Numbered from the stretch's first letter, positions 1 to 5,836 are shown. The stretch: 5,838 nt of DNA from Thiotrichaceae bacterium (GCA_027008665.1 JALVEA010000015.1:1-5838); one strand, 5' to 3'. Notes: generated by a model not told the origin, from the sequence alone. Numbers and translations: made by a program.

Positions 1-169
1 AGGTATTAGGGTAATTTTTACTCACGATACCACTTAATGTTCCTCTAGCAATCGCGGTATCATTTATTGGGTCAGCGATTGCAGTTATTGAAAAGCTTGC
101 AATAACCGCTATGCTTATAGAAAGAAAAAGTTTCAATATATGTTTAGAAAAGACCATATAGTTTTTCAT
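1..169 (-). CDS. Partial secreted/exported protein, N-terminus only
   Basis: The reading frame is open from the ATG at 169 to the left edge, giving 56 codons; the 3' part lies outside the window. The translation starts MKNYMVFSKHILKLF and continues with a hydrophobic stretch (about residues 12-29) ending in ITAIA-DP. This is a good Sec signal peptide with a likely cut after AIA near residue 31. The mature part begins DPINDTAIARGTLSGIVSK and continues to the edge. I do not recognise the family; a periplasmic, surface or lipid-free secreted protein is all that can be said. A second in-frame ATG at 157 lacks any upstream ribosome site, whereas the first has a weak GAG about 11 bases upstream. 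The upstream gene on the same strand ends 214 bp away, with a hairpin repeat in between, so cotranscription is uncertain. Confidence 0.7.
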   Translation of the reverse strand, partial: MKNYMVFSKHILKLFLSISIAVIASFSITAIADPINDTAIARGTLSGIVSKNYPNT

Positions 170-230
170 ATAAATAATTTCTCGATTAAGGAGTCTAAAA
201 CTTGTTTTGTGTGGTTTGCATCAGCTAATC

Positions 231-302
231 TAAGTAGAAGGTTATAATAAATCTAACAAAATAAACGAGCAAAATGTTAGATTTATTGTGTCCTCTTACT
301 TA
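231..302. repeat. 72-bp palindromic repeat, copy A
   Basis: This is the first of two near-identical 72-bp elements; copy B is at 1189-1260, in the same orientation, with 68 of 72 positions identical by hand alignment. The element is an imperfect inverted repeat with two 28-nt arms around a 16-nt loop containing ACGAGC. The innermost 13 bp (AATAAATCTAACA with its complement) and the outermost 6 bp (TAAGTA / TACTTA) pair perfectly, with mismatches or GU pairs between. The ends read TA-AGTAGAAGG ... CCTCTTACT-TA, which would suit a small non-autonomous element inserted at a TA dinucleotide. It lies downstream of the FimV-like gene, but no T-run follows the hairpin on either strand, so it is not a standard intrinsic terminator. 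Alternatives are a REP-like or other structural intergenic repeat. Confidence 0.85.
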
Positions 303-383
303 TACAGGCTTTGAAAGTATTCGCTGCTGGTCGTATTCTAACTTAAATGACTAGCTCAACATCCTATCTGGATTAAAAATAAT

Positions 384-1067
384 CTACCAGTCTTTTGCGA
401 AATTCTGTACTGTTTGCCAATCCTTTGATAGTGATTTTTTGACTTTCAATAGCTTTTGTGACATCTCATCTAATGCTTTTTTATCCTGTGAATGATAGTA
501 AATATAAAGTAACTCAGCTTCTATTGATGGCTGTCTTTTTTCATGCTTAAGAATTTCTAATTCTAATAATTTCTGTGCTTCCTCAATACAGCCATAAGCA
601 ACACAATAATGTGCTTTATCGATAGGGTTATCATAATTTTCATTAAGAAAATTATTAAGAGTGCTAGCTTCATCTTCTTCGTCATTACTTTTTGTTGTAA
701 GAGTTTTCTTACAGCTAGTACTGATTAGAGTAGAACCTGGGAAGCGCATACAATCCAAATTAGCATCAGATTCCTGCTCTAGCCATTGTAAAAAATAATT
801 TCTGCTATACCCTTCTAAAAGAGGGCTTGCTAGATGAAACATTTTTTCTTTAAGAGGACGACCTGTTTCTTTTAAGGTGATAAAAAAATCTTGAAATGCA
901 CCTGATAAATAGGGTTGTAAATGAATATCCATTGCCAGCATAATGCGCTGAGTATGGTTGCCTAAATTATTGGGGTTTGCTTTGACATTAAGTGTTAGCT
1001 GTCGCCAATTAATGAAGGGGTCTTTGGCTTTGGTATTAGTCTTTGAATCTGAAAGAAATGATGTCAC
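384..1067 (-). CDS. Hypothetical protein with FimV/TPR-like C-terminal region
   Basis: Complete 227-residue frame, GTG start, TAG stop. The only upstream ATG in the region is out of frame, and CAGGA sits 8 bases before the GTG, which fixes the start. There is no signal peptide or membrane segment, so it is probably cytoplasmic. Residues about 20-100 look helical (INWRQLTLNV, LSGAFQDFFITLKETG, REKMFHLASPLLE-like stretch, YFLQWLEQ). Residues 101-145 are a low-complexity acidic linker (SNDEEDEAS). Residues about 149-220 resemble the helical pair seen at the end of FimV-type and related TPR proteins: IDKAHYCVAYGCIEEAQKLL, then AELLYIYYHSQDKKALDEM, ending in DW. That resemblance is from memory of the pattern, not a search. 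In FimV proteins this region mediates protein contacts in pilus and polar-organisation systems, but no pilus gene is visible here, so no function is assigned. The gene is bracketed by two 72-bp hairpin repeats. Confidence 0.8.
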   Translation of the reverse strand: MTSFLSDSKTNTKAKDPFINWRQLTLNVKANPNNLGNHTQRIMLAMDIHLQPYLSGAFQDFFITLKETGRPLKEKMFHLASPLLEGYSRNYFLQWLEQESDANLDCMRFPGSTLISTSCKKTLTTKSNDEEDEASTLNNFLNENYDNPIDKAHYCVAYGCIEEAQKLLELEILKHEKRQPSIEAELLYIYYHSQDKKALDEMSQKLLKVKKSLSKDWQTVQNFAKDW

Positions 1068-1075
1068 ATTAATTA

Positions 1076-1079
1076 TCCT
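1076..1079 (-). promoter_or_regulatory. Ribosome binding site that decides a GTG start
   Basis: AGGA on the minus strand, 8 bases before the GTG at 1067. The overlapping ATG one base upstream is immediately followed by TGA, so the GTG is the usable start of the 227-residue protein. Confidence 0.65.
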
Positions 1080-1188
1080 GCAAAAAAATCTTAAATCACT
1101 ATAAACTTACATTAAGTTACTTTATAAGAAAAAGGGAGGATATACAAAAATCTTCTCCAAATCCTATTCTATTATCTATTATTCCTAC

Positions 1189-1260
1189 TAAGTAGAAGGT
1201 CGTAATAAATCTAACAAAATAAACGAGCAAAATATTAGATTTATTGTCTCCTCTTACTTA
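1189..1260. repeat. 72-bp palindromic repeat, copy B
   Basis: Second copy of the element at 231-302, same orientation and same length, with four substitutions: two adjacent in the left arm, one at the inner end of the right arm, and one in the outer part of the right arm. The 16-nt loop is identical. The substitutions are not compensatory: one turns the last inner pair into a C-A mismatch. This suggests DNA-level duplication rather than selection on RNA pairing. It lies in the divergent intergenic region between the FimV-like gene (minus) and the YdjM-like gene (plus), ending 47 bp before the latter's ATG. It could therefore fall in the 5' leader of that gene or carry part of its promoter. 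Confidence 0.85.
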
Positions 1261-1307
1261 GTAACACCCTATGACTCAATTAAAGCAAGGAATCTTCTAA
1301 AATCCCT

Positions 1308-2024
1308 ATGGCTAATTTCAATACGCATCTTACTGTCGCCGCCGTCGCTTCTGGTCTCTTATCTACTTTATGTTTACAAGTGGGTTTTATTGGAACCAGT
1401 GATGCCTTATCACTAACACTGGCTGGTACAATAGGAGGAATTTTACCCGATGTTGATTTACAGCACTCCTATCCTAGTCGAATAATATTTTCTTTGTTGG
1501 GAATCATTGTTGCTTTTTTATGGGTTTTTTCAATGAAAGATCAACTCAGTATTATCGAATTATGGATAATAGGGGGGATTATCTATGCTGTTATTCGTTA
1601 CCCTGTGTGGATTATTTTCCATCAATACACCAAACATCGTGGTGCTATTCATTCTCTTTTAGCCGCATTTTGTTTTGCTATTTTTACCACCTCTGCTAGT
1701 TTTCATCTTTTAGGGAAAACTGCCTTTCTGTCTTGGTTTATCGGGTTGCTGGTATTTTATGGTTTTATTATCCATCTGTTACTTGATGAACTCTACAGCG
1801 TTGATTTTATGAACCGCAGAATTAAACGTTCTTTCGGAACAGCGATGAAGATTATTGATATAAAACAATGGGGGATATCGGGTCTACTTATTATCAGTGG
1901 GGTGATATCACTTTCATTTGCACCCAATGCAAACAAATTTCTCGATACGATTAGCGCCCCCCAAACATACCAAATCATCTGGCAACGTATGCTACCAGAT
2001 GATTTGTTGATTCACTTTAAGTAA
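1308..2024 (+). CDS. YdjM/DUF457-like membrane-bound metal-dependent hydrolase
   Basis: Complete 238-residue frame, ATG to TAA. The protein is strongly hydrophobic, with about six to seven predicted membrane segments (roughly residues 10-29, 34-47, 58-74, 84-105, 115-135, 139-158, 189-205). The conserved polar residues of the YdjM/DUF457 family (PF04307, described as LexA-binding, inner-membrane-associated putative hydrolases) are visible in order: NTH with His7, LPDVD with Asp48 and Asp50, KHRGAIHS with His110 and His115, and HLLLDELYSVDF with His156 and Asp160. These are presumed metal ligands in the inner membrane. The substrate of the family is not established, and similar proteins often act on lipid or wall precursors only by inference. 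The start has no good ribosome site at normal spacing: AAGGA is 16 bases upstream, so translation may be weak. The gene stands alone on its strand and converges on ftsN, with 6 bp between the stop codons and no terminator. Confidence 0.82.
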   Translation: MANFNTHLTVAAVASGLLSTLCLQVGFIGTSDALSLTLAGTIGGILPDVDLQHSYPSRIIFSLLGIIVAFLWVFSMKDQLSIIELWIIGGIIYAVIRYPVWIIFHQYTKHRGAIHSLLAAFCFAIFTTSASFHLLGKTAFLSWFIGLLVFYGFIIHLLLDELYSVDFMNRRIKRSFGTAMKIIDIKQWGISGLLIISGVISLSFAPNANKFLDTISAPQTYQIIWQRMLPDDLLIHFK

Positions 2025-2030
2025 AGAATA

Positions 2031-2789
2031 TTATTTAACAGGATAAATTAAGGGTTTATGTCCTAAAGAAGTGACATTTGCTTTCCAATTTTCAAGTTTT
2101 GTTGCCCCAACTGGCCCTACCATAACGCGATACCATGTTCTTCCTTTAACATGCCGCTTTTCAACATAAGCAGTCATTCCTTTGCGTTTTAAACGCCCCC
2201 GAGTACGATCTGCTTGATAGCGTTTTTTATAGGATGCAACCTGTAATAAATAAGCAGGTTGCCCTGCAACAACATTGCTTTTCTCTACCGTCGCCTCTTT
2301 GGGTTTAACGCCCTCTTTTTCTTCATTTTCAGCCGCTAGCTGTGCTTGTCTTTCCCGTTCTTTCTTTTCTTTTTGTTCCCTAATTTCTTTTTCTGATGGG
2401 TTACGAATGGTTTGTATTGGGACATTCAAATCAGGTAACACCGCGTAATAGCTAAAACTAGGACGTTCTTTAACCTCATCTTTCTGATTTTTATCAATCA
2501 ATGAAGCCACCATCAACTCTTCAGGATCATCCGAGTTTTTCGATGCACCAAAAGGAGAGACAACTTCTCGATCTTTTGCAAACCCCGATTTTTTGGTGAC
2601 AGCGTTAGTTGTACTCGTTTCTTTTGTCTGTGAAGCATTGGCTTCTTCCACGCTTGGAATACCGCGATTGGCGAAATAGTACATCGCTAAACCAACCAGT
2701 AAGCCCATCATAACACCAGATAACATCCACAAAAGCCCATTGCCAAGACCCGAGGGTGTTGCACTCTCTTCCTTAAAATCTACATACAT
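2031..2789 (-). CDS. ftsN: SPOR-domain cell-division protein, FtsN-like
   Basis: 252 residues from the chosen ATG at 2789. An ATG two codons upstream (2795) is also in frame, but the sequence AGGGTGA directly abuts it and sits 6 bases before the 2789 ATG, so the latter is preferred. Layout: a short cytoplasmic N-terminus; one membrane segment (about residues 17-40, LLWMLSGVMMGLLVGLAMYYFA); a periplasmic linker; a motif SFSYYAVLPDLNVPI (about 112-126) like the F-x-x-Y-x-x-LP-x-x-x-V segment common just outside the membrane in gammaproteobacterial FtsN-type proteins; a highly charged Lys/Glu helix (132-170); and a C-terminal SPOR domain (178-252, YLLQVASYKKRYQADR ... WYRVMVGP). SPOR domains bind denuded septal glycan, and FtsN activates FtsQLB/FtsWI. 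Position downstream of priA matches the gammaproteobacterial ftsN locus. A different SPOR protein is the alternative. Confidence 0.87.
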   Translation of the reverse strand: MYVDFKEESATPSGLGNGLLWMLSGVMMGLLVGLAMYYFANRGIPSVEEANASQTKETSTTNAVTKKSGFAKDREVVSPFGASKNSDDPEELMVASLIDKNQKDEVKERPSFSYYAVLPDLNVPIQTIRNPSEKEIREQKEKKERERQAQLAAENEEKEGVKPKEATVEKSNVVAGQPAYLLQVASYKKRYQADRTRGRLKRKGMTAYVEKRHVKGRTWYRVMVGPVGATKLENWKANVTSLGHKPLIYPVK

Positions 2790-2795
2790 CGACAT

Positions 2796-2802
2796 TCACC
2801 CT
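2796..2802 (-). promoter_or_regulatory. Ribosome binding site of ftsN
   Basis: AGGGTGA on the minus strand, immediately against the ATG at 2795 but 6 bases before the ATG at 2789. The spacing supports the downstream ATG and a protein starting MYVDFKEE. Confidence 0.6.
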
Positions 2803-2873
2803 GTTTAAATTATTTGACCAATTATTGAAAAACTTGTATTAGCCCATCAACCCATATTATTCAAAATTTCCCA

Positions 2874-2894
2874 CAGTATTCAGTCAGCATTCAG
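2874..2894. repeat. Tandem 10-bp repeat upstream of ftsN
   Basis: CAGTATTCAG (2874-2883) and CAGCATTCAG (2885-2894) are separated by one base and differ at one position. The period is 11 bp, one helical turn, so two protein subunits could sit on the same DNA face. It lies about 85-105 bp upstream of the ftsN start. Operator function is a guess. Confidence 0.4.
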
Positions 2895-2915
2895 CCCCAA
2901 TATAATTTGTCATAT

Positions 2916-2939
2916 CAAAAATGTCCAATTAATTTGGAC
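2916..2939 (-). terminator. Possible weak intrinsic terminator after priA
   Basis: On the minus strand, 25 bp after the priA stop, GTCCAA - ATTAA - TTGGAC forms a 6-bp stem with a 5-nt loop, followed by A and then five Ts. The stem is short and only moderately GC-rich, so partial termination between priA and ftsN is the most that can be claimed. Confidence 0.45.
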
Positions 2940-2963
2940 GTATTGTCAAAATATAACAAAGCT

Positions 2964-5210
2964 TTACAGCATATTTAGAGGATCAACATCAACTGACCAC
3001 CTAATATTCCCAGATTTTTTATAAACTTGTAATTTTCCAATCGCTTGTGATAAAAACTGATGTAAAACAACACGATTGCTTGCGCTCATTAATAATTGAG
3101 AACGATAGCGATTGGCTCTTTTTTCCATCGGAGATGGTGCAGGCCCCCATAAGGTAACACCTGCATTTTGACAGTCCGACAAAGAGAGATCATCACTTAA
3201 TTGCTGTAAAAAAGCTAATCCATTGGTTTTATCGGTAGCCGTCACTCGAATTAACACCTGAAAACCAAAGGGAGGATAATCCCACCGTTGTCGTTCAGAC
3301 AATAATTGTTTTGCAACGTTCAAATAACCTTTGCTTAATAAGTTAAGCAATAAGGGATGCTCAGGTTGTGATGTTTGCAATATCACTCGTCCTTTACTTT
3401 CTCCTCTACCTGCACGACCACTGACTTGAACAATCTGCTGTGCTAATTGTTCTTGTGCGCGATAATCAATACTGAATAGGGATCGATCAATATCTAAAAT
3501 CCCAACCAGAGTCAATTTTGGAAAATCATGCCCTTTGGTTAACATTTGTGTACCCACTAATATCACAGGCTTTCCTTGGTACACAATAGCTAGTTTACTA
3601 TCCAATGCACCTTTTCGATTGGTGGTATCTCGATCAATACGAACCACAGGAACAGCAGGAAAATGAGTTTGCAATACGTGCTCAATACGTTCCGTTCCTT
3701 GACCTAAGGTTGTTATGCCAGAATCATTACAATCAGGACAATTCGTACCAGCATATTCTTCATATTCGCAATGATGACAGATTATTTTTTTAATCCCTGC
3801 ATGATAAGTCATGTGCGTATCACAAGCTTGACAAATAGCATGCCAACCACAGGTTGGACAATACAGCACAGGAGAAAAACCACGGCGATTTAAAAACAAC
3901 ATGACCTGATTATCAGCATTAAGGTGTTTTTCTATTTCTTCTAATAAGAAAGCTGAAATACCTGCTTCAAGCCTCATATTACGAATATCTTGTACCAAAA
4001 TATCAGGTCGAATACGCGCACTAGGGCGACTATTAAGCCGCAAATAATGATAACGCTCACGCTCCACATTTTGCAGAGATTCCAAAGCAGGTGTTGCACT
4101 GCCTAAAATAATGGGAATATTCAAATCATAAGCACGTTTTACTGCCAAATCACGCCCATGATAACGAAATTGATGTTGCTGTTTAAAAGAATCATCATGC
4201 TCCTCATCTACCACAATAATGCCTAAATTTCCCAATGGAGCAAACACCGCAGAACGTGTGCCAATCAGAATTTTTATTTTATTATTTTGTACCCCTTGCC
4301 AAACAAAGCTTCGCTCACCATCAGATAAGGAAGAATGCAATAGAGCAATGCTATATTGAGGAAAATAACGTTGAAACCGTCTTAATATCTGTGAAGTTAA
4401 ACCAATCTCAGGCACTAAAATCAAAACCTGTTGACCTGCATTTAAAATAGGTTCAACAGTACGCAAATAAATCTCTGTTTTACCACTGCCTGTTATACCG
4501 TGCAATAAAGTCGGTTTGACTTTTTTAGCTTGGTAAATAATAGCAAGCTGCGCTAAGACCTCTTGTTGCTCTTGGGTTAAAATAATTGCTTTTTTCTTAG
4601 GCAATCCAATAGCAGCAACACTGGGTAAAGTACTAGATTCAATATCAACCTTTTGATTAATAAGTAACTGTTTCTTTTTTAATTGATTCAAAAAACTTCG
4701 CCAATTCATCACCCCCTCTGATGCTAACCCTTGTTGAATATACTGTTCACTGAGCCAATCATTACTGGCGAATTTAAGCATAAATTTCCATACTAAACGT
4801 TGCTTATAGGCACGTTTTAACAACGTATCCGCTTGATCTAATAATTCCCCATTCACCTTCCATACTGTCATAGAAGGTAACGGCTTACCTTTGCGTAGCA
4901 GGACGGGAATCGCATTAAAAATAACCGAACCAATGGGGTGATGATAATAGCGACTTGCCCAATGCAATAATTTAAGTGAGTTCTCCTCTAATATCGGTGT
5001 TTTATCTAACACCTTTTGGATTGAACGCAGTTTTTTAACCTCACTTTTATCCGTTATTTCAACCACAATACCCAAACTAACACTATGACCTAATGGCACA
5101 CGAACACGACAGCCTATCTGCACCTCAACCCCATCAGGACATTGATAATCCAATAAAGAATAAAATGGACGATTTACAGCAACCCGAAGGATATTTTTAA
5201 CGGCAGTCAT
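2964..5210 (-). CDS. priA: Primosomal protein N', replication-restart helicase PriA
   Basis: 748 residues from the ATG at 5210, close to the 732 of E. coli PriA. A frame extension to 5246 adds 12 residues, but family N-termini align at MTAVKNILRVAVNRP and neither start has a clear ribosome site, so 5210 is chosen. PriA is a 3'-5' superfamily 2 helicase that binds stalled forks and reloads DnaB. Order: N-terminal 3'-end-binding domain (about 1-105, with YQCPDGVEVQIGCRVRVPLG), winged helix (about 115-190), helicase lobe 1 with Walker A HGITGSGKTE (237-246), DEEH (335-338) and GSATPALES (370-378), and a zinc module with eight cysteines (451, 454, 460, 463, 478, 481, 491, 494). Lobe 2 carries GTQMLTKGHDFP and QVSGRAGRG (595-603). 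The C-terminal domain ends RWSVDVDPLNML, as in the family. All key residues are present. It is divergent from the small RNA candidate and upstream of ftsN. Confidence 0.98.
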   Translation of the reverse strand: MTAVKNILRVAVNRPFYSLLDYQCPDGVEVQIGCRVRVPLGHSVSLGIVVEITDKSEVKKLRSIQKVLDKTPILEENSLKLLHWASRYYHHPIGSVIFNAIPVLLRKGKPLPSMTVWKVNGELLDQADTLLKRAYKQRLVWKFMLKFASNDWLSEQYIQQGLASEGVMNWRSFLNQLKKKQLLINQKVDIESSTLPSVAAIGLPKKKAIILTQEQQEVLAQLAIIYQAKKVKPTLLHGITGSGKTEIYLRTVEPILNAGQQVLILVPEIGLTSQILRRFQRYFPQYSIALLHSSLSDGERSFVWQGVQNNKIKILIGTRSAVFAPLGNLGIIVVDEEHDDSFKQQHQFRYHGRDLAVKRAYDLNIPIILGSATPALESLQNVERERYHYLRLNSRPSARIRPDILVQDIRNMRLEAGISAFLLEEIEKHLNADNQVMLFLNRRGFSPVLYCPTCGWHAICQACDTHMTYHAGIKKIICHHCEYEEYAGTNCPDCNDSGITTLGQGTERIEHVLQTHFPAVPVVRIDRDTTNRKGALDSKLAIVYQGKPVILVGTQMLTKGHDFPKLTLVGILDIDRSLFSIDYRAQEQLAQQIVQVSGRAGRGESKGRVILQTSQPEHPLLLNLLSKGYLNVAKQLLSERQRWDYPPFGFQVLIRVTATDKTNGLAFLQQLSDDLSLSDCQNAGVTLWGPAPSPMEKRANRYRSQLLMSASNRVVLHQFLSQAIGKLQVYKKSGNIRWSVDVDPLNML

Positions 5211-5256
5211 AATGAGAAATCTAAAGGGGTAAAAATTGACAATCATTGGGATTTAA

Positions 5257-5269
5257 TGACAAATTGTCA
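5257..5269. promoter_or_regulatory. Perfect inverted repeat, candidate activator/operator site
   Basis: TGACAA-A-TTGTCA is a perfect 6+1+6 palindrome. A third half-site TGACAA lies at 5237-5242, 20 bp (about two helical turns) to the left. It is 47 bp upstream of the priA start and about 100-115 bp upstream of the sigma-54 -24 element, a normal distance for an enhancer-binding protein site. Which promoter it serves, if any, is inference. Confidence 0.4.
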
Positions 5270-5280
5270 GTTTTCAAATC

Positions 5281-5369
5281 CGCAACAAATAAAGTAAATA
5301 AAATCAAAAATAATAAAAAGATTTATAAAAACAATAACTTATTTTATTTTTTCAATCAAATTAAAAAAG
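5281..5369. other. Very AT-rich tract between priA and the sigma-54 promoter
   Basis: This 89-bp stretch is almost entirely A and T, with repeated A- and T-runs and no coding potential. Such DNA is flexible or bent, and would sit between the presumed upstream activator site and the -24/-12 promoter, where looping is expected. I found no good IHF consensus match in it. Confidence 0.6.
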
Positions 5370-5370
5370 T

Positions 5371-5386
5371 TGGCATCGCAATTGCA
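5371..5386 (+). promoter_or_regulatory. Sigma-54 (RpoN) -24/-12 promoter
   Basis: TGGCAT-CGCAA-TTGCA matches the consensus TGGCACG-N4-TTGCW at 10 of 12 informative positions. The invariant GG (5372-5373) and GC (5384-5385) are exactly 10 bp apart, as sigma-54 requires, and the preceding base is T as preferred. The expected start of transcription is near 5395-5398. No protein gene follows before the strong terminator at 5498-5534, so the product should be a short RNA. RpoN promoters need an AAA+ enhancer-binding protein. Confidence 0.75.
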
Positions 5387-5396
5387 TTATTACTAT

Positions 5397-5534
5397 CAAT
5401 TGCATGGTAAACAACAGAAAAAAGAATTTACCAGCAAGCCCCTGAGATTAAGAGCAATTTATAAATACCAAAAATAAAAACATTGCCGATCTCATCCGAG
5501 ACCCTTGCTTTCCCCGGCAAGGGTCTCTTTTTTT
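5397..5534 (+). ncRNA. Candidate RpoN-dependent, Hfq-type small RNA (about 138 nt)
   Basis: It is delimited by the sigma-54 promoter and a strong intrinsic terminator. Three stem-loops follow each other. SL1 pairs TTGC and TGGTAAA (5400-5411, one bulged A) with TTTACCAGCAA (5427-5437). SL2 pairs GAGAT (5444-5448) with ATCTC (5489-5493) and, inside, GCAAT (5454-5458) with ATTGC (5482-5486). SL3 is the terminator. The SL1 loop region reads as six consecutive ARN triplets (5410-5427) and the SL2 loop holds four (5470-5481). ARN repeats are the established ligand of the Hfq distal face, and the seven-U tail suits the proximal face. Sigma-54-driven RNAs with A-rich Hfq-binding loops are known (CrcZ/CrcY of Pseudomonas), but no sequence homology is claimed. 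It has no GGA motifs, so it is not RsmY/CsrB-like. The only internal frame (ATG at 5404, 13 residues) has no ribosome site. Targets are unknown. Confidence 0.65.
5498..5534 (+). terminator. Strong intrinsic terminator
   Basis: GAGACCCTTGC (5498-5508) pairs perfectly over 11 bp with GCAAGGGTCTC (5517-5527) around an 8-nt loop, followed at once by seven Ts (5528-5534). The T-run exists only on the plus strand, so it terminates rightward transcription, the direction of the sigma-54 promoter 112 bp upstream. It is not the end of any visible protein gene. Confidence 0.93.
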
Positions 5535-5641
5535 GTCTTTAATCAATTCAATTGCCTCTATCACCACATAAAAATATGTATCGCAATCAATGATAAAAAA
5601 AAGAAGTAAAGTGAAGCACTGCACAATATAATAATACAAAC

Positions 5642-5791
5642 TTATCCACTACTCTCAACTACCCTTTCTACTTTAGAAAGTCGCTAAAACTAGTTGTTAA
5701 TAATAAGATTATGTCTTTCAAAAAATCACTCTTAAAAAAATAATGAAAAAAGTTATCCCAAACTTATCCACAAGATAAAGGGTGGGGAAAA
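5642..5791. other. Group of DnaA-box-like 9-mers
   Basis: Compared with TTATCCACA: TTATCCACT at 5642-5650 (8/9), TTATCCCAA at 5753-5761 (7/9), a perfect TTATCCACA at 5764-5772, and on the minus strand TTTTCCCCA at 5783-5791 (7/9, or one off the looser TTWTNCACA). The second and third are 11 bp apart, so they share a DNA face. A very AT-rich stretch (about 5693-5750) lies directly before them, as an unwinding element would. This may be part of a replication origin, or DnaA control of the promoter at 5807. The sequence beyond the window is needed to decide. Confidence 0.45.
5664..5680. repeat. Perfect short dyad between DnaA-like boxes
   Basis: CTTTCTA-CTT-TAGAAAG has 7-bp perfect arms around 3 bases. 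There is no T-run, so it is not a terminator. It may be a protein-binding dyad; the function is unknown. Confidence 0.4.
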
Positions 5792-5806
5792 CACAATATA
5801 TAGCGG

Positions 5807-5836
5807 TTGACGTAATGACAATATACATTTTATAGT
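5807..5836 (+). promoter_or_regulatory. Sigma-70-type promoter running off the right edge
   Basis: TTGACG (5807-5812, 5/6 to consensus) and TATAGT (5831-5836, 5/6) are 18 bp apart. This predicts a rightward transcript beginning just past the window edge. The DnaA-like boxes end 16 bp before the -35, so DnaA could regulate this promoter. The gene it drives is not in view. Confidence 0.6.

Noticed and set aside
231..302. Reading the 72-bp repeats as a CRISPR array or intrinsic terminators
   Set aside because: There are only two copies almost 1 kb apart with a gene between, and no T-run after the hairpin on either strand.
1133..1140. AGGGAGGA ribosome-site-like sequence on the plus strand
   Set aside because: No ATG, GTG or TTG opening a frame follows at suitable spacing.
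1085..1188. Promoter for the FimV-like gene (TATAGT-like element on the minus strand)
   Set aside because: A -10-like hexamer is present, but no convincing -35 lies at 16-18 bp in this AT-rich DNA.
1793..1978. 61-codon minus-strand frame
   Set aside because: Antisense to the C-terminal third of the YdjM-like gene, with no independent support.
2817..2863. Sigma-70 promoter for ftsN (TTGAAT, 17 bp, TAATAC on the minus strand)
   Set aside because: The spacing is right, but the -10 matches at only three positions, which is too weak in AT-rich sequence.
3605..3793. 62-codon plus-strand frame
   Set aside because: Antisense to the zinc module and helicase region of priA; a shadow of a strongly conserved gene.
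4235..4450. 71-codon plus-strand frame
   Set aside because: Antisense to the priA helicase core; no ribosome site or domain.
5211..5246. 12-residue N-terminal extension of PriA
   Set aside because: Family N-termini align at the ATG at 5210, and the extension would run through one of the TGACAA half-sites. No ribosome site supports it.
5404..5445. 13-residue frame inside the sRNA candidate
   Set aside because: There is no ribosome site, the ATG lies inside the SL1 stem only about 8 bases from the predicted start, and the translation is unremarkable. It was kept only as a note in the sRNA entry.
5448..5639. 63-codon minus-strand frame
   Set aside because: It runs antisense through the strong terminator and SL2 of the sRNA candidate, has no ribosome site and a low-complexity hydrophobic translation typical of AT-rich noncoding DNA.
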